The translations under genes and the position numbers were made by a program. 64,000 nucleotides of DNA, taken from assembly GCA_041396585.1 (NCBI GenBank), contig JAWKYG010000001.1, positions 1 to 64,000 on the forward strand, written 5' to 3'. This document shows, piece by piece, positions 9,003 to 17,663 of this stretch. The notes under the pieces were generated by a model, which worked only from the letters and a program-made list of their open reading frames with translations, was not told the DNA's origin and did no database searches. Source of the DNA: JAUIAI01 sp041396585 (lineage in GTDB: Bacteria; Pseudomonadota; Gammaproteobacteria; Burkholderiales; Burkholderiaceae_E). Positions within the stretch are counted from its first letter, which is position 1. Every line of letters begins with the position of its first letter.

Positions 9003-9596
9003 TCAAGTGCGCAATGCCCGCTCGACGAACTCGAGCCTGTCCTGGCCCCAGAAGCCTTCGTCACCCACCTGATACCAGGGGGCACCGAACACCTGCAATG
9101 CGATCGCTCGCTCGGTGACCAGGTCGATCTCGTCATTGGCGGCGGGTTCGGCCGCGCGCAGCACCCCCGGGCTGAGCCCGCAGGCGGTGGCCATCGCATC
9201 GAGTTCGTCCGGGTTGGCGACATCGCGCTCTTCGGCCCAGGTGGCGCGCAGTGCATGTGAGGCCAACTCGAACGCCGCCTTCTCGCCGGCAACGATCCGC
9301 GCGGCCGCGATCATGCGCAGACTCGGCATCGGGTCGGCAGGGAAATGGCGCGGGTGCAGATTCAGCGGCAGGCCGAGATGCTCGGACCAACGCTTCAATT
9401 CCGCCAGCCGGTAGGCCTGGCGCTGCGGCGCGCGCTTGGGCAGGGGCAGGCCGCCCGAAATCGGGAACACCCGGCCCAGGTCCATGGTCTTGATCCGGAT
9501 CTCGGCACCGGTGTCGGCGGCGATTCGCGCCAGGCGCTCATGGCCGAGGTAGGTCCATGGCGAGGTCGTGACCATGTAGTAGTCAATGATTTTCAT
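9003..9596 (-). CDS. DsbA-fold 2-hydroxychromene-2-carboxylate isomerase / kappa-class GST
   Basis: Predicted glutathione-dependent isomerase of the DsbA-like thioredoxin fold. The 197-aa protein starts MKIIDYYMVTTSPWTYLGHE, where SPWTYLG replaces the CxxC of true DsbA and is typical of the HCCA isomerase/kappa-GST family. The C-terminal cis-Pro region FGAPWYQVGDEGFWGQDRL is also typical. Family members act in naphthalene catabolism or in unknown conjugation reactions; the substrate here cannot be told. A second member lies at 54290-54898. It is 34 bp upstream of the rlmL-like gene on the same strand. Confidence 0.9.
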   Translation of the reverse strand: MKIIDYYMVTTSPWTYLGHERLARIAADTGAEIRIKTMDLGRVFPISGGLPLPKRAPQRQAYRLAELKRWSEHLGLPLNLHPRHFPADPMPSLRMIAAARIVAGEKAAFELASHALRATWAEERDVANPDELDAMATACGLSPGVLRAAEPAANDEIDLVTERAIALQVFGAPWYQVGDEGFWGQDRLEFVERALRT

Positions 9597-9719
9597 CGGG
9601 GCGGCATGCTCCAGGGTTGGCGGTTGCGAATCACTCGAAAACCGGACTCGCTTGGCGAAGAGAGCGATCTTGCCACGATGCGCGCGTTCACCGGCTGCAT
9701 CGATGATCCGCGCAGGGGA

Positions 9720-10298
9720 TCAGCAGGTGGGCGTGAACCGGGCGAGCGGCTTGCCGTGGTGATCGACGATCACTGCCTCGCCCATGCTCGTGCCGCGCTC
9801 GGCAAGCGCGGTGATGATCACCTGGTGGGTGACGAACACGTCGAACTGGCCGGCCGGGATGTCACGCAGGACCTTGCGCAGCATGCGGATCTGGGCCGGC
9901 TGATCACCCTGGCCCTGGAAGGTCGAGTTCAGTGCTGGCAGCTCCTCATACTGCTCGAAGGCGATTCGTGCCGTGTCGCGGCAGCGGCACCACTGACTGC
10001 TGTAGACGATCCTGGGTGCCAGAGACCGGCTGCCGAACCACCGACCGATACACGCGGATTGCGCACGGCCCTGGTCGCTGAGGTTGCGCTGGGTGGTGCA
10101 GTCGTCAAGCCTGAACTCGGCCGGATCGCCGATGCCGGGCTCGGTCAGCGAGTGGCGCAGCAGCACCGCACAGCCGCCTTGTCGCAGGATCGCCGCCGCC
10201 TCACCGCTGTCATCTGCGTTCGCGCTGCCCGGACGCGCAGCGAGCCAGGCCAGCAGGGCGGCCGATGACAGGCCAAGGAATCGTCGTCGTTGATTCAT
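9720..10298 (-). CDS. Tat-exported histidine phosphatase family protein
   Basis: Probable periplasmic protein of the histidine phosphatase (phosphoglycerate-mutase-like) superfamily. ATG 10298 has an AGGAGG ribosome site and gives MNQRRRFLGLSSAALLAWLA, a Tat-type twin-arginine signal. The active-site motif is LLRHSLTEPG, with Ser where classical members have Gly (RHG). It is followed by GDPAEFRLDDCTTQRNLSDQ, which marks a known subfamily of small exported members. The second catalytic His is in VFVTHQVIITAL. Mature length is about 155 aa. The substrate is unknown. The gene is 56 bp downstream of hemJ on the same strand. Confidence 0.88.
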   Translation of the reverse strand: MNQRRRFLGLSSAALLAWLAARPGSANADDSGEAAAILRQGGCAVLLRHSLTEPGIGDPAEFRLDDCTTQRNLSDQGRAQSACIGRWFGSRSLAPRIVYSSQWCRCRDTARIAFEQYEELPALNSTFQGQGDQPAQIRMLRKVLRDIPAGQFDVFVTHQVIITALAERGTSMGEAVIVDHHGKPLARFTPTC

Positions 10299-10354
10299 CT
10301 CATTTGCCTCCTGGGCCGGCACCGTCCGGTGCCCGCGGTGAAGATGGCCCCGAT

Positions 10355-10795
10355 TCAGAACGGTTTGATCACGACCAGCGCGACCACGACCAGCAGGATC
10401 AGTACCGGCGCCTCATTGAACCACCGGTACCAGACATGGCTGCGCGTGCCGGGCCCGGCGCGCAGCGCCCGCAGCATCCGACCACAGACATGGTGGTAAA
10501 CCAGCAGGCCGATCACCAGAACCAGCTTCAGGTGCATCCAGCCCTGGCCCGCTCCGATCCCGTAGCCGAGCCAGAGCCACACCCCGAACACCAGCGCAAG
10601 CACCATCAGCGGGCCCATGAAGCGGTAGAGCTTGCCGGCCATCAGGATGAGCCGGGCACGCTCCGGATCCCCGGGTGGTGGGGAGCCGGCATCGACCATG
10701 GCGATGTTCACGAAGATGCGCGGCAGATAGAAAAGCCCGGCGAACCAGCTCGTGACGAACACGATATGCAGCGTCTTGACCCAGAGATAGCCCAT
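10355..10795 (-). CDS. hemJ: Protoporphyrinogen IX oxidase HemJ (CopD-like)
   Basis: Inner-membrane haem-biosynthesis enzyme that oxidises protoporphyrinogen IX to protoporphyrin IX in bacteria lacking HemG/HemY. The 146-aa protein has four predicted membrane helices. WVKTLHIVFVTSWFAGLFYL and KLVLVIGLLVYHHVCGRML match HemJ, including the conserved haem-ligand His in LHIVFV. It ends in a hydrophobic helix, VLILLVVVALVVIKPF. It lies 38 bp downstream of proA, probably in the same transcript. Confidence 0.93.
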   Translation of the reverse strand: MGYLWVKTLHIVFVTSWFAGLFYLPRIFVNIAMVDAGSPPPGDPERARLILMAGKLYRFMGPLMVLALVFGVWLWLGYGIGAGQGWMHLKLVLVIGLLVYHHVCGRMLRALRAGPGTRSHVWYRWFNEAPVLILLVVVALVVIKPF

Positions 10796-10833
10796 GGTGC
10801 GCGGCGCTCAGCCTCGATGTGGGTGGCGCCGGG

Positions 10834-12123
10834 TCAGGATCGAACCTGGCCGTTGCCGAAGACCACGAACTTCTGCGAGGTCAGGCCCTCGAGCCCGACC
10901 GGGCCACGTGCGTGAAGCTTGTCGGTGGAGATGCCGATCTCGGCACCCAGGCCGAATTCGAAACCGTCGGCAAAACGCGTCGAGGCATTGATCATGACCG
11001 ACGCGGAATCCACTTCGGTCAGGAAGCGCATGGCCAGCGGATGATCGGCGGTGATGATCGCGTCTGTGTGATGCGAGCCATAGCGGTTGATGTGCGCGAT
11101 GGCTGCATCGGCATCATCGACCACCGCGATGCTGATGATCGGGGCCAGATACTCGGTCACCCAGTCTTCGTCGGTGGCGGGCACGGTGGCCAGACCGGCG
11201 GCATTCATGATCGCCCCCGCGCGCGCATCCACCCGCAGTTCGACGCCCTTGTCGGCATAGACACGGCCGATGCGCGGCAGAAAGGCTTCGGCCACGGCGC
11301 GATGCACCAGCAGGGTTTCCATCGCATTGCAGGGCGAATAGCGCTGGGTCTTGGCGTTGTCGCACACCCGCAGCGCCATGTCGAGGTCTGCCGCCGCATC
11401 GACATAGCTGTGGCAGATACCGTCCAGATGCTTGATCACCGGCACCCGGGCCTCACGGCTGATGCGTTCGATCAGCGACTTGCCGCCGCGCGGCACGATG
11501 ACATCGATCGCGTCAGGGTTGGCAATCAGCGCGCCGACCGCGGCACGATCGGTGGTCTCTATCAGCTGCACCGCATCGGCCGGCAGGCCGGCGGCGGCCA
11601 GCCCGTCGCGAATGATCGCGGCCAGCGCCTGATTGCTGTCGATGGCCTCGGAGCCGCCGCGCAGGATCGTGGCATTGCCGCTCTTGATGCACAGCCCGGC
11701 GGCATCGATGGTCACGTTCGGGCGCGATTCGTAGATGATGCCGATGCTGCCCAGCGGCACGCGCATACGGCCCACCCGGATGCCGCTCGGCTGCTGGCGA
11801 ACCTCGGTGATTTCTCCGATCGGGTCGGGCAGGGCGGCGATCTGCTCGAGGCCCTCGGCCATCGACCCGATCACCTTTTCAGTCAGCGCGAGCCGGTCGA
11901 CGAAGGCCTGGTCAAGGCCGTTGGCGCGGGCCCGCTCGAGATCGGCCTGGTTGGCCTGCTGAAGCGATGCTGCGCGTTCGATCAGCAGGGCGGCCGTTGC
12001 GCGCAGTGCCTGGTTCTTGGCCGCGGTGCCGGCGCGTGCCATCGCGGCGCTGGCGGCACGTGCCCGCCGGCCGCAGTCGGCCACGTAGGCGGTGACATCC
12101 ATTTGCTCGTTGTGCATGTTCAT
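10834..12123 (-). CDS. proA: Glutamate-5-semialdehyde dehydrogenase (gamma-glutamyl phosphate reductase)
   Basis: Cytosolic NADPH-dependent reductase of gamma-glutamyl phosphate in proline synthesis; it works with proC at 1172-1981. The catalytic Cys lies in AKTQRYSPCNAMETLLVHR. GSIGIIYESRPNVTIDA and ILRGGSEAIDSNQAL are typical ProA segments. Starts at 12150, 12123 or 12102 are all in frame; 12123 has a weak CCGGA just upstream. The protein is about 429 aa, within family range. It is directly downstream of holA, a slot often held by nadD in gammaproteobacteria. Confidence 0.96.
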   Translation of the reverse strand: MNMHNEQMDVTAYVADCGRRARAASAAMARAGTAAKNQALRATAALLIERAASLQQANQADLERARANGLDQAFVDRLALTEKVIGSMAEGLEQIAALPDPIGEITEVRQQPSGIRVGRMRVPLGSIGIIYESRPNVTIDAAGLCIKSGNATILRGGSEAIDSNQALAAIIRDGLAAAGLPADAVQLIETTDRAAVGALIANPDAIDVIVPRGGKSLIERISREARVPVIKHLDGICHSYVDAAADLDMALRVCDNAKTQRYSPCNAMETLLVHRAVAEAFLPRIGRVYADKGVELRVDARAGAIMNAAGLATVPATDEDWVTEYLAPIISIAVVDDADAAIAHINRYGSHHTDAIITADHPLAMRFLTEVDSASVMINASTRFADGFEFGLGAEIGISTDKLHARGPVGLEGLTSQKFVVFGNGQVRS

Positions 12124-12153
12124 TCCGGGCGCATGAGGGATTTCAGCCAACTG

Positions 12154-13203
12154 TCAGGGGGCGGCGGCCAGGCCACCGTCGGCAGGAGCAGGTTCGCTGG
12201 CGATCGCCAGGCCGGCCAGGCGCAGCGTCAGGGTGCGCAGCATCGGCCATGCAGGACCGTCGGCCAGCCCTTTGGCGATTGTATCGGCCCGGGCGAGGAT
12301 CGGCAGAGCCTGTTCGAGCTGAGCCCGGCCGAGCCGGCTCAGCGCCGCCTCGAAGCGCCGCTGACGCGGCCCGAAGATGCGTGCCGCGGCCATCGCGCGC
12401 GACAATGGCTCGCCGGCCGCACGAGCCTCCATCAGCCGCAACAGGCTGCGCACGGTCTCGGCCAGATGCCAGACCACCATCGCCTCGGCGCGGCCCTCGG
12501 CGGCCAGGCCGGCGAGGCTGCGCAGCACGCGCGCAGGCTGACCGAGCAATACCGCGTCGACCAGATCCTGGCTTTCGTAGCGTGCGACATCGAGTACCGC
12601 CGCCGCGGCTTCTTCGACCGGCAGTTCCCCCGCATCGAACAGCAGGCCGAGCTTGCGGATCTCCTGATCTGCGGCCAGCAGATTGCCCTGCACCCGCTCG
12701 GCGATCAGCGCGATCAGGCCGGCCGGCGCACGCTGTCCCTGCGCGCAGCCGGGCACCGATCCAGCCTGGCAGGCGTTCCCGCTCGATCGGAAAGAGCGCC
12801 AGCACGACCGCGGCCGCCTCGATGTGTTTGGCAGCCGGTGAACGAAGCAGCGCCGCATCCGGGCGCTCGCTGGTCAGCAACCAGCGCACGTCCGGGTCTG
12901 GTGCCTGGGCGATAGGGCCCAGCGCATCGAGCAAAGCCTTGGGGGGCGTCCGGGCACCCGCAGCTCGACCAGCTTGCGCTGCGCGAACAGGGACTGACTC
13001 GCTGCGGCCTCGAGCAACTGCGACGGATCGAAGCCGCGGTCGACCTCGATCACCTCGCGTTCCTCGTGGCCGGCCTCGCGCGCAGCCTTGCGCGCGGCAT
13101 CGGCGGCCTCGAGCACCAGCAGCGGCTCATTGCCATGGATCCAGACCATCGTCGGCCCGGCGGCCAGCGCCTGCGACAGTTGCTCGGGCTTGATCGCGGC
13201 CAT
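12154..13203 (-). CDS. holA: DNA polymerase III delta subunit HolA (two frameshifts)
   Basis: Clamp-loader delta subunit that opens the beta sliding clamp. The N-terminus MAAIKPEQLSQALAAGPTMV, then VWIHGNEPLLVLEAADAAR, is typical HolA. FFRSSGNACQAG-type nonsense separates it from later parts, so the protein must be read across three frames. A C is missing from a C-run (G6 on the plus strand, 12941-12946), where VPGRPP should run into KALLDALGPIAQ. A second indel near 12738-12746 joins IGARLRA to QRAPAGLIALIAERVQGNLL. Net length is a multiple of three (about 349 aa, normal). HolA is essential, so sequence error is the likely cause. It is 11 bp downstream of lptE. Confidence 0.9.
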
Positions 13204-13214
13204 CGACGGCGTGG

Positions 13215-13735
13215 TCAGTTGGCGGGGGGTTTGACGACCGCCAGCCGGCGCAGCATCTGCTGCACCATGTCGTTTTCCATCTCCGAGTACAGGAAGGCCC
13301 TCGATTCCGCGGCCGCCGGGAATGAACGGCGCGTCGGTGCGTTCACTAGGTGGTCGTGATGTAGCGGCGGATTGCGATCTGGGTCAGCGGTAGCAGCTCG
13401 GTCTGGTGCGGGCCGTCCAGGCGAAAGCTCACCACGTATTGCAGCTCGTACTCGCGCGGGCGGCCCGAGCGGGAGAACGACACGGCCTCCTTGGTGCGGC
13501 GCTCGCTCACCTGCGTCAGTATGGCCTGCGCACCCTCGGGCGAGGGCAGCAAGGTGGTGCCCTGACGCGCCTGGCGAGCAAATTCGGCCGCCAGGCTCGA
13601 GCCGGCCGGCAGTTCCGCATAGAGCGTGCGAAACGGCAGTTCGGCAGATTCACGCAGCTGAAAGCCACAGCCGCCCAGCAGCGCCAGGCCGGCCATCAGG
13701 CAGCGACGTCGGCCGTTATCCATGGTGCCGCTCAC
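13215..13735 (-). CDS. lptE: LPS-assembly lipoprotein LptE (frameshift)
   Basis: Outer-membrane lipoprotein that plugs and helps fold the LptD LPS translocon. The signal peptide ends in the lipobox LLGGC (CGFQLRESAELPFRTLYAEL), a typical LptE start. The reading frame as given stops after IRRYITTT. Shifting frame near 13345-13352 gives an LptE-like tail that contains FLYSEMENDMVQQMLRRLA and ends 11 bp before holA. Repaired length is about 173 aa, normal for LptE. The GTG start at 13735 overlaps the leuS stop (GTGA); ATG 13723 is an alternative. The leuS-lptE-holA order is conserved in gammaproteobacteria. Confidence 0.9.
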
Positions 13736-16374
13736 ACGACCAGGTTGACGAGCTTGCCCGGCACGATGATCACCTTGCGCGGCGTCTTGCCCTGACCGTG
13801 TCGCTCGAAGGCCTCGGTGGCCAGCGCGGCGGCCTCGATCGCGGCCTTGTCGGCGTCGGCGGCGACGTCGACCTGGCCGCGCACCTTGCCATTGATCTGC
13901 AGCACCAGGGCGACCACATCCTGCACGAGGGCGGTTTCGTCGACCTGTGGCCAGTCGGCATCGAGCAGATCGCCCAGCTCGTCGCCGTAGCCGAGTGCCT
14001 GCCAGAGTTCATGGCCGATGTGCGGCACGACCGGGTAGAGCACCCGCAGCGTGATGGACAGACCCTCGCGCACCACGGCCAGTACATCGGCCGACGCCGC
14101 GCCCGGGTCGCCGGCCGATTCGAGCGCATTGAGCAACTTCATGCCTGCCGACACCACGGTGTTGAACTGCAGCCGCTCGTAGTCGTAGTTCGCCTGGCGA
14201 AGCACCTGATGCACTTCGCGGCGCAGATCGGCGGCCGGGCGCGACAGCGACCCGGCATCGATCACACGCGCAGCCCCGGCCAGCGCCTCGCGCCATTGCA
14301 CAGCGAAGGCCCAGAGCCGGCGCAGGAAGCGGGCGCCGCCCTCGACGCCGCTGTGCGACCAGGCCGCGCTCTGATCCGGCGGGCCGGCGAACATCGTGAA
14401 CAGACGCGCGGTATCCGCGCCGTATTGCTCGATGATGTCGCCCGGCAACACCACATTGTTCTTGCTCTTGGACATCTTCTCGATGCCGCCCATCTGCACC
14501 GGCTTGCCGTCGCTCTTGAGCAGCGCCGCCGTCGGTTTGCCCCGCTCGTCGAAGCTCAGTTCGACATCCGACGGGTAATACCAGCGGGTGCGCCCATCGG
14601 GCTCGACCCGGAAATAGCTCTCATTGAGCAGCATGCCCTGGGTGAACAGGTTGGTGAACGGCTCATCGAAGCTCACCAGACCCAGATCACGCATGACCTT
14701 GGTCCAGAAGCGCGCATACAGCAGATGCAAAACCGCATGCTCGATGCCGCCGATGTACTGGTCCATCGGCATCCAGTAGTTGGCACGCTCATCGACCATC
14801 GCACCATCGGCGCCCGGGCAGCAGTAGCGCATGTAATACCAGGCCGAATCGACGAAGGTGTCCATCGTGTCGGTCTCGCGCCGGGCGGGTTTGCCGCAGC
14901 TTGGGCAGTCCACCTTCAGGAAGCGCTCGTCGCGGGCCAGCGGATTGCCCGAGCCATCGGGTACCAGGTCTTCGGGCAGGCGCACCGGCAGATCCTGTTC
15001 GGGTACCGGCACCGGGCCGCAGTCCTCGCAATGGATGATCGGAATCGGTGTGCCCCAGTAGCGCTGGCGCGAGATGCCCCAGTCGCGCAGCCGCCACTGG
15101 ACCCGCAGATCGCCCAGGCCCCTGGCCGCCACATCGGCGGCGACCGCCCTGACCGCCTCAGGGAAACTCATGCCGTCATAGCGGCCGGAGTTCACGCAGC
15201 GACCGGTCTTGGCCTCGTACCAGGGCTGCCAGGCGGTGTCATCGAACGCCTGTCCGTCCACGTCCACGACCTGGCGTATCGGCAGGCCGTACTTCAGCGC
15301 AAACGCGAAGTCACGCTCGTCGTGGGCCGGAACGCCCATGACCGCGCCGTCGCCATAGCTCATCAGCACATAGTTACCCACCCACACCGGCAACGGCTCG
15401 CCGGTGAGCGGGTGCGTCACGGTCTGGCCGGTCGGCATGCCGAGCTTTTCCATGTCGGCCAGGTCGGCCTCCATGACCGAGCCCTTGCGGCAGGAGTCGA
15501 TGAACGCGGCCAGCTCCGGACGGGTTGCCGCGGCCGCGGTCGCGATCGGGTGCTCGGGCGCCACGGCCACGAACGTGACACCCATGACGGTGTCCGCGCG
15601 CGTCGTGAAGACATACATCCGGCCGTCCTGGATCAGGCCACCGTCGGTGTCGCGCAAGTCATGCTCGAAGGCGAAGCGCACGCCCTCGGAGCGGCCCAGC
15701 CAGTTCTCCTGCATGGTCTTGACCTGCTCGGGCCAGCCGAGCGAGGCGATGCAGTCGAGCAGTTCCTGGGCATAGTTCGTGATCGCCAGGTAATAACCGG
15801 GGATCTCGCGCTTCTCGACCACGGCGCCGGTGCGCCAGCCCCGGCCGTCGATCACCTGCTCGTTGGCGAGCACGGTCTGATCGATCGGATCCCAGTTCAC
15901 GACCTGGGTCTTGCGATAGGCAATGCCGCGCTCGAGCATGCGCAGGAACATCCACTGATTCCAGTGGTAGTAATCGGCGTCGCAGGCGGCAAGCTCGCGA
16001 TGCCAGTCAAAGGCCAGCCCGAGCGGCGCCATTTGCGCCTTCATGTCCGCGATGTTCTGCCGCGTCCATTTCGCTGGGGCCACACCTTGCTCGATCGCGG
16101 CGTTCTCGGCCGGCAGGCCGAACGCATCCCAGCCCATCGGCGACAGAACGTTAAAGCCGTTCATTCGCTTATAGCGATACAGGACGTCGTTGATCGTGTA
16201 GTTGCGCACATGGCCCATGTGCAGCTTGCCCGACGGGTACGGCAGCATCGAACAGACATAGAACTTGCCGTTCGGGAAGCGGGGGTCGTTCTCTGTGGCC
16301 GCGAATGCATCGATGTTGGCCCAGTGCGACTGTGCGCTGGCCTCGACGTCGCGGGGATCGTACTTGTCCTTCAT
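13732..16374 (-). CDS. leuS: Leucyl-tRNA synthetase
   Basis: Class I aminoacyl-tRNA synthetase charging tRNA-Leu. The 880-aa protein carries the HIGH-type motif PSGKLHMGHVRNYTIND and the KMSKS motif GGIEKMSKSKNN. The CP1 editing domain lies between them, with the T-rich editing segment YVFTTRADTVMGVTFVAVA. The DTMDTFVDSAWYYMRY block and the C-terminal VQINGKVRG-type segment (LVLQINGKVRGQVDVAAD) are also present. No frameshift is seen. It is the first gene of the leuS-lptE-holA(-proA-hemJ) run. Confidence 0.99.
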   Translation of the reverse strand: MKDKYDPRDVEASAQSHWANIDAFAATENDPRFPNGKFYVCSMLPYPSGKLHMGHVRNYTINDVLYRYKRMNGFNVLSPMGWDAFGLPAENAAIEQGVAPAKWTRQNIADMKAQMAPLGLAFDWHRELAACDADYYHWNQWMFLRMLERGIAYRKTQVVNWDPIDQTVLANEQVIDGRGWRTGAVVEKREIPGYYLAITNYAQELLDCIASLGWPEQVKTMQENWLGRSEGVRFAFEHDLRDTDGGLIQDGRMYVFTTRADTVMGVTFVAVAPEHPIATAAAATRPELAAFIDSCRKGSVMEADLADMEKLGMPTGQTVTHPLTGEPLPVWVGNYVLMSYGDGAVMGVPAHDERDFAFALKYGLPIRQVVDVDGQAFDDTAWQPWYEAKTGRCVNSGRYDGMSFPEAVRAVAADVAARGLGDLRVQWRLRDWGISRQRYWGTPIPIIHCEDCGPVPVPEQDLPVRLPEDLVPDGSGNPLARDERFLKVDCPSCGKPARRETDTMDTFVDSAWYYMRYCCPGADGAMVDERANYWMPMDQYIGGIEHAVLHLLYARFWTKVMRDLGLVSFDEPFTNLFTQGMLLNESYFRVEPDGRTRWYYPSDVELSFDERGKPTAALLKSDGKPVQMGGIEKMSKSKNNVVLPGDIIEQYGADTARLFTMFAGPPDQSAAWSHSGVEGGARFLRRLWAFAVQWREALAGAARVIDAGSLSRPAADLRREVHQVLRQANYDYERLQFNTVVSAGMKLLNALESAGDPGAASADVLAVVREGLSITLRVLYPVVPHIGHELWQALGYGDELGDLLDADWPQVDETALVQDVVALVLQINGKVRGQVDVAADADKAAIEAAALATEAFERHGQGKTPRKVIIVPGKLVNLVV

Positions 16375-16707
16375 GGGGGTTCGGCAGTTGATACGAGGAG
16401 CGCAGGGAGTTTAGCCACCCTCGCGAAAGCGCCTTGTCGCGGGGGAGCGGAGACCGTCAGATGCCCGCAACTTGAGCAGATCCCAGATTTGGGTATACCC
16501 AACAGCCTATGCAAGAATGAACCGGGCGTTCCGAAATCCGCATCGGGTCAGGTCGCCACAAGGAAAATCCGGGATGCCGGTTCGGTTGACACGACAGCAG
16601 GTTCCAACTGGCCCGCGCTGCAAAGGCGGCCCTGAACGGGATCCCGACGACTGGAAGCGACGCCACGTATTGTCGCATTCCTGCCGGTGAATCAGTGCGG
16701 GGGATGT
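16375..16707. other. Divergent leuS / iclR-type regulator intergenic region
   Basis: This 333-bp gap separates leuS (minus) from the IclR regulator (plus). It holds a perfect 14-bp palindrome overlapping a possible promoter (16472-16502, annotated separately). A lone TTGACA at 16586-16591 has no matching -10. I see no RNA gene or small coding region. Confidence 0.6.
16472..16502 (+). promoter_or_regulatory. Candidate promoter overlapped by palindromic operator
   Basis: TTGAGC (16472-16477) and TATACC (16494-16499), spaced 16 bp apart, form a plausible sigma-70 promoter pointing at the IclR-family gene. The perfect palindrome TTGGGTATACCCAA (16489-16502) covers the -10 element, as an autoregulatory operator would. 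It is 206 bp upstream of the regulator's start. Assignment to IclR is inference. Confidence 0.4.
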
Positions 16708-17529
16708 ATGAATTTCGAAGGCTTTGACATTCGCGAGCCCGAAGCGGCTCCTGGGTGCGAGTCTGGCTCGGCGATTCCGCCCAAGGGCTCGGCCCTGCTT
16801 CGTGCGATCGAGATCATGGAGTTCGTCTCCCAGGGGGACCGGCAACCGTCGCTGGCGGAGATCTGCCGCGCGGTCGATCTGCCCAAGGCCACCGTCTACA
16901 GGATACTCACCACGCTCGAGCATGCCGGGTATGTGGGCAAGGAACCGGGCGCCAAGCGCTACGGCTGCGGGGCGCGCCTGCATGCGTTGTCGCTGCGGGT
17001 GCTGCAGAATTCACCCGGGCGCGCGCCGCGTCACGCGATCCTCGAGGAACTTGTCGAGGAGATCGGCGAGACCTGCAACCTGACCGTGCCCGATGCGCAT
17101 ACCGTCATGTATATCGACCGGGTCGAGGCGGCCTGGCCGCTGCGGGTGGCGCTGGGCGTCGGTTCGCGGGTGCCGCTCTATGCGTCGGCCAGCGGCAAGC
17201 TGTTTCTCAGCCACATGTCCAAGCGCAGTCTCGAGCGCTTCGTGCACAGCACACCGTTGGTGCGCTATACGGAAAAGACCCTGACCGAGCCGGCCCGCCT
17301 GATGCGCGCGCTCGAGGATGTGCGCCATCACGGATATGCGATCGACGACGAGGAATATCTGCACGGCATCCGGTGTCTGGCGGTGCCGGTGCGCGATCGC
17401 GATGGCTCGGTGGTAGCCGCTCTGGCAGCCCACGGCCCGGTGGGCCGGATGGAGATCGGCCAGGCGATGTCCTTCCTGCCGGCGCTGCAGCGCGCAGCCC
17501 ACGACATCGGCCGCACCTTCGAGGGCTGA
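16708..17529 (+). CDS. IclR-family transcriptional regulator
   Basis: DNA-binding regulator with an N-terminal winged helix (KGSALLRAIEIMEFVSQGDR, then LPKATVYRILTTLEHAGYV) and a C-terminal IclR effector domain. The effector domain shows YIDRVEAAWPLRVALGVGSR, LYASASGKLFLSH and YAIDDEEYLHGIRCLAVPVR. ATG 16708 follows GGGGGA at a good distance and is preferred over GTG 16687. The length of 273 aa is typical. IclR proteins often control catabolism of aromatic or small organic acids. It precedes the aminotransferase gene by 134 bp in the same direction, so that gene is a reasonable target. Confidence 0.93.
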   Translation: MNFEGFDIREPEAAPGCESGSAIPPKGSALLRAIEIMEFVSQGDRQPSLAEICRAVDLPKATVYRILTTLEHAGYVGKEPGAKRYGCGARLHALSLRVLQNSPGRAPRHAILEELVEEIGETCNLTVPDAHTVMYIDRVEAAWPLRVALGVGSRVPLYASASGKLFLSHMSKRSLERFVHSTPLVRYTEKTLTEPARLMRALEDVRHHGYAIDDEEYLHGIRCLAVPVRDRDGSVVAALAAHGPVGRMEIGQAMSFLPALQRAAHDIGRTFEG

Positions 17530-17663
17530 GCCGCCCGCCATCCGCGAATTGTTGGTCATCACCCTCTTTCGGGCGGGGTTCGCTTGGAGTAAATTCGGTG
17601 CTTTCACCGTGCTGGTGCATTGCTCCGGCACGGTTGATCACTGTGAACACCCCGGAGAGCACC

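Noticed and set aside
7577..9292. Single 571-codon frame joining the HCCA isomerase region to the methyltransferase
   Set aside because: The N-terminal third is a shadow of the isomerase gene in another frame; the methyltransferase similarity begins only after about base 8800.
10819..12915. A 698-codon plus-strand frame antisense to proA and holA
   Set aside because: Same shadow effect; no recognisable domain and it crosses two real genes.
16586..16591. Perfect TTGACA as -35 of the IclR gene
   Set aside because: No acceptable -10 lies 15-19 bp downstream.
13372..16635. A 1087-codon open frame on the plus strand antisense to leuS
   Set aside because: High-GC DNA leaves long open antisense frames. 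The translation is rich in His, Arg and Gln with no domain, and leuS on the other strand is unmistakable.
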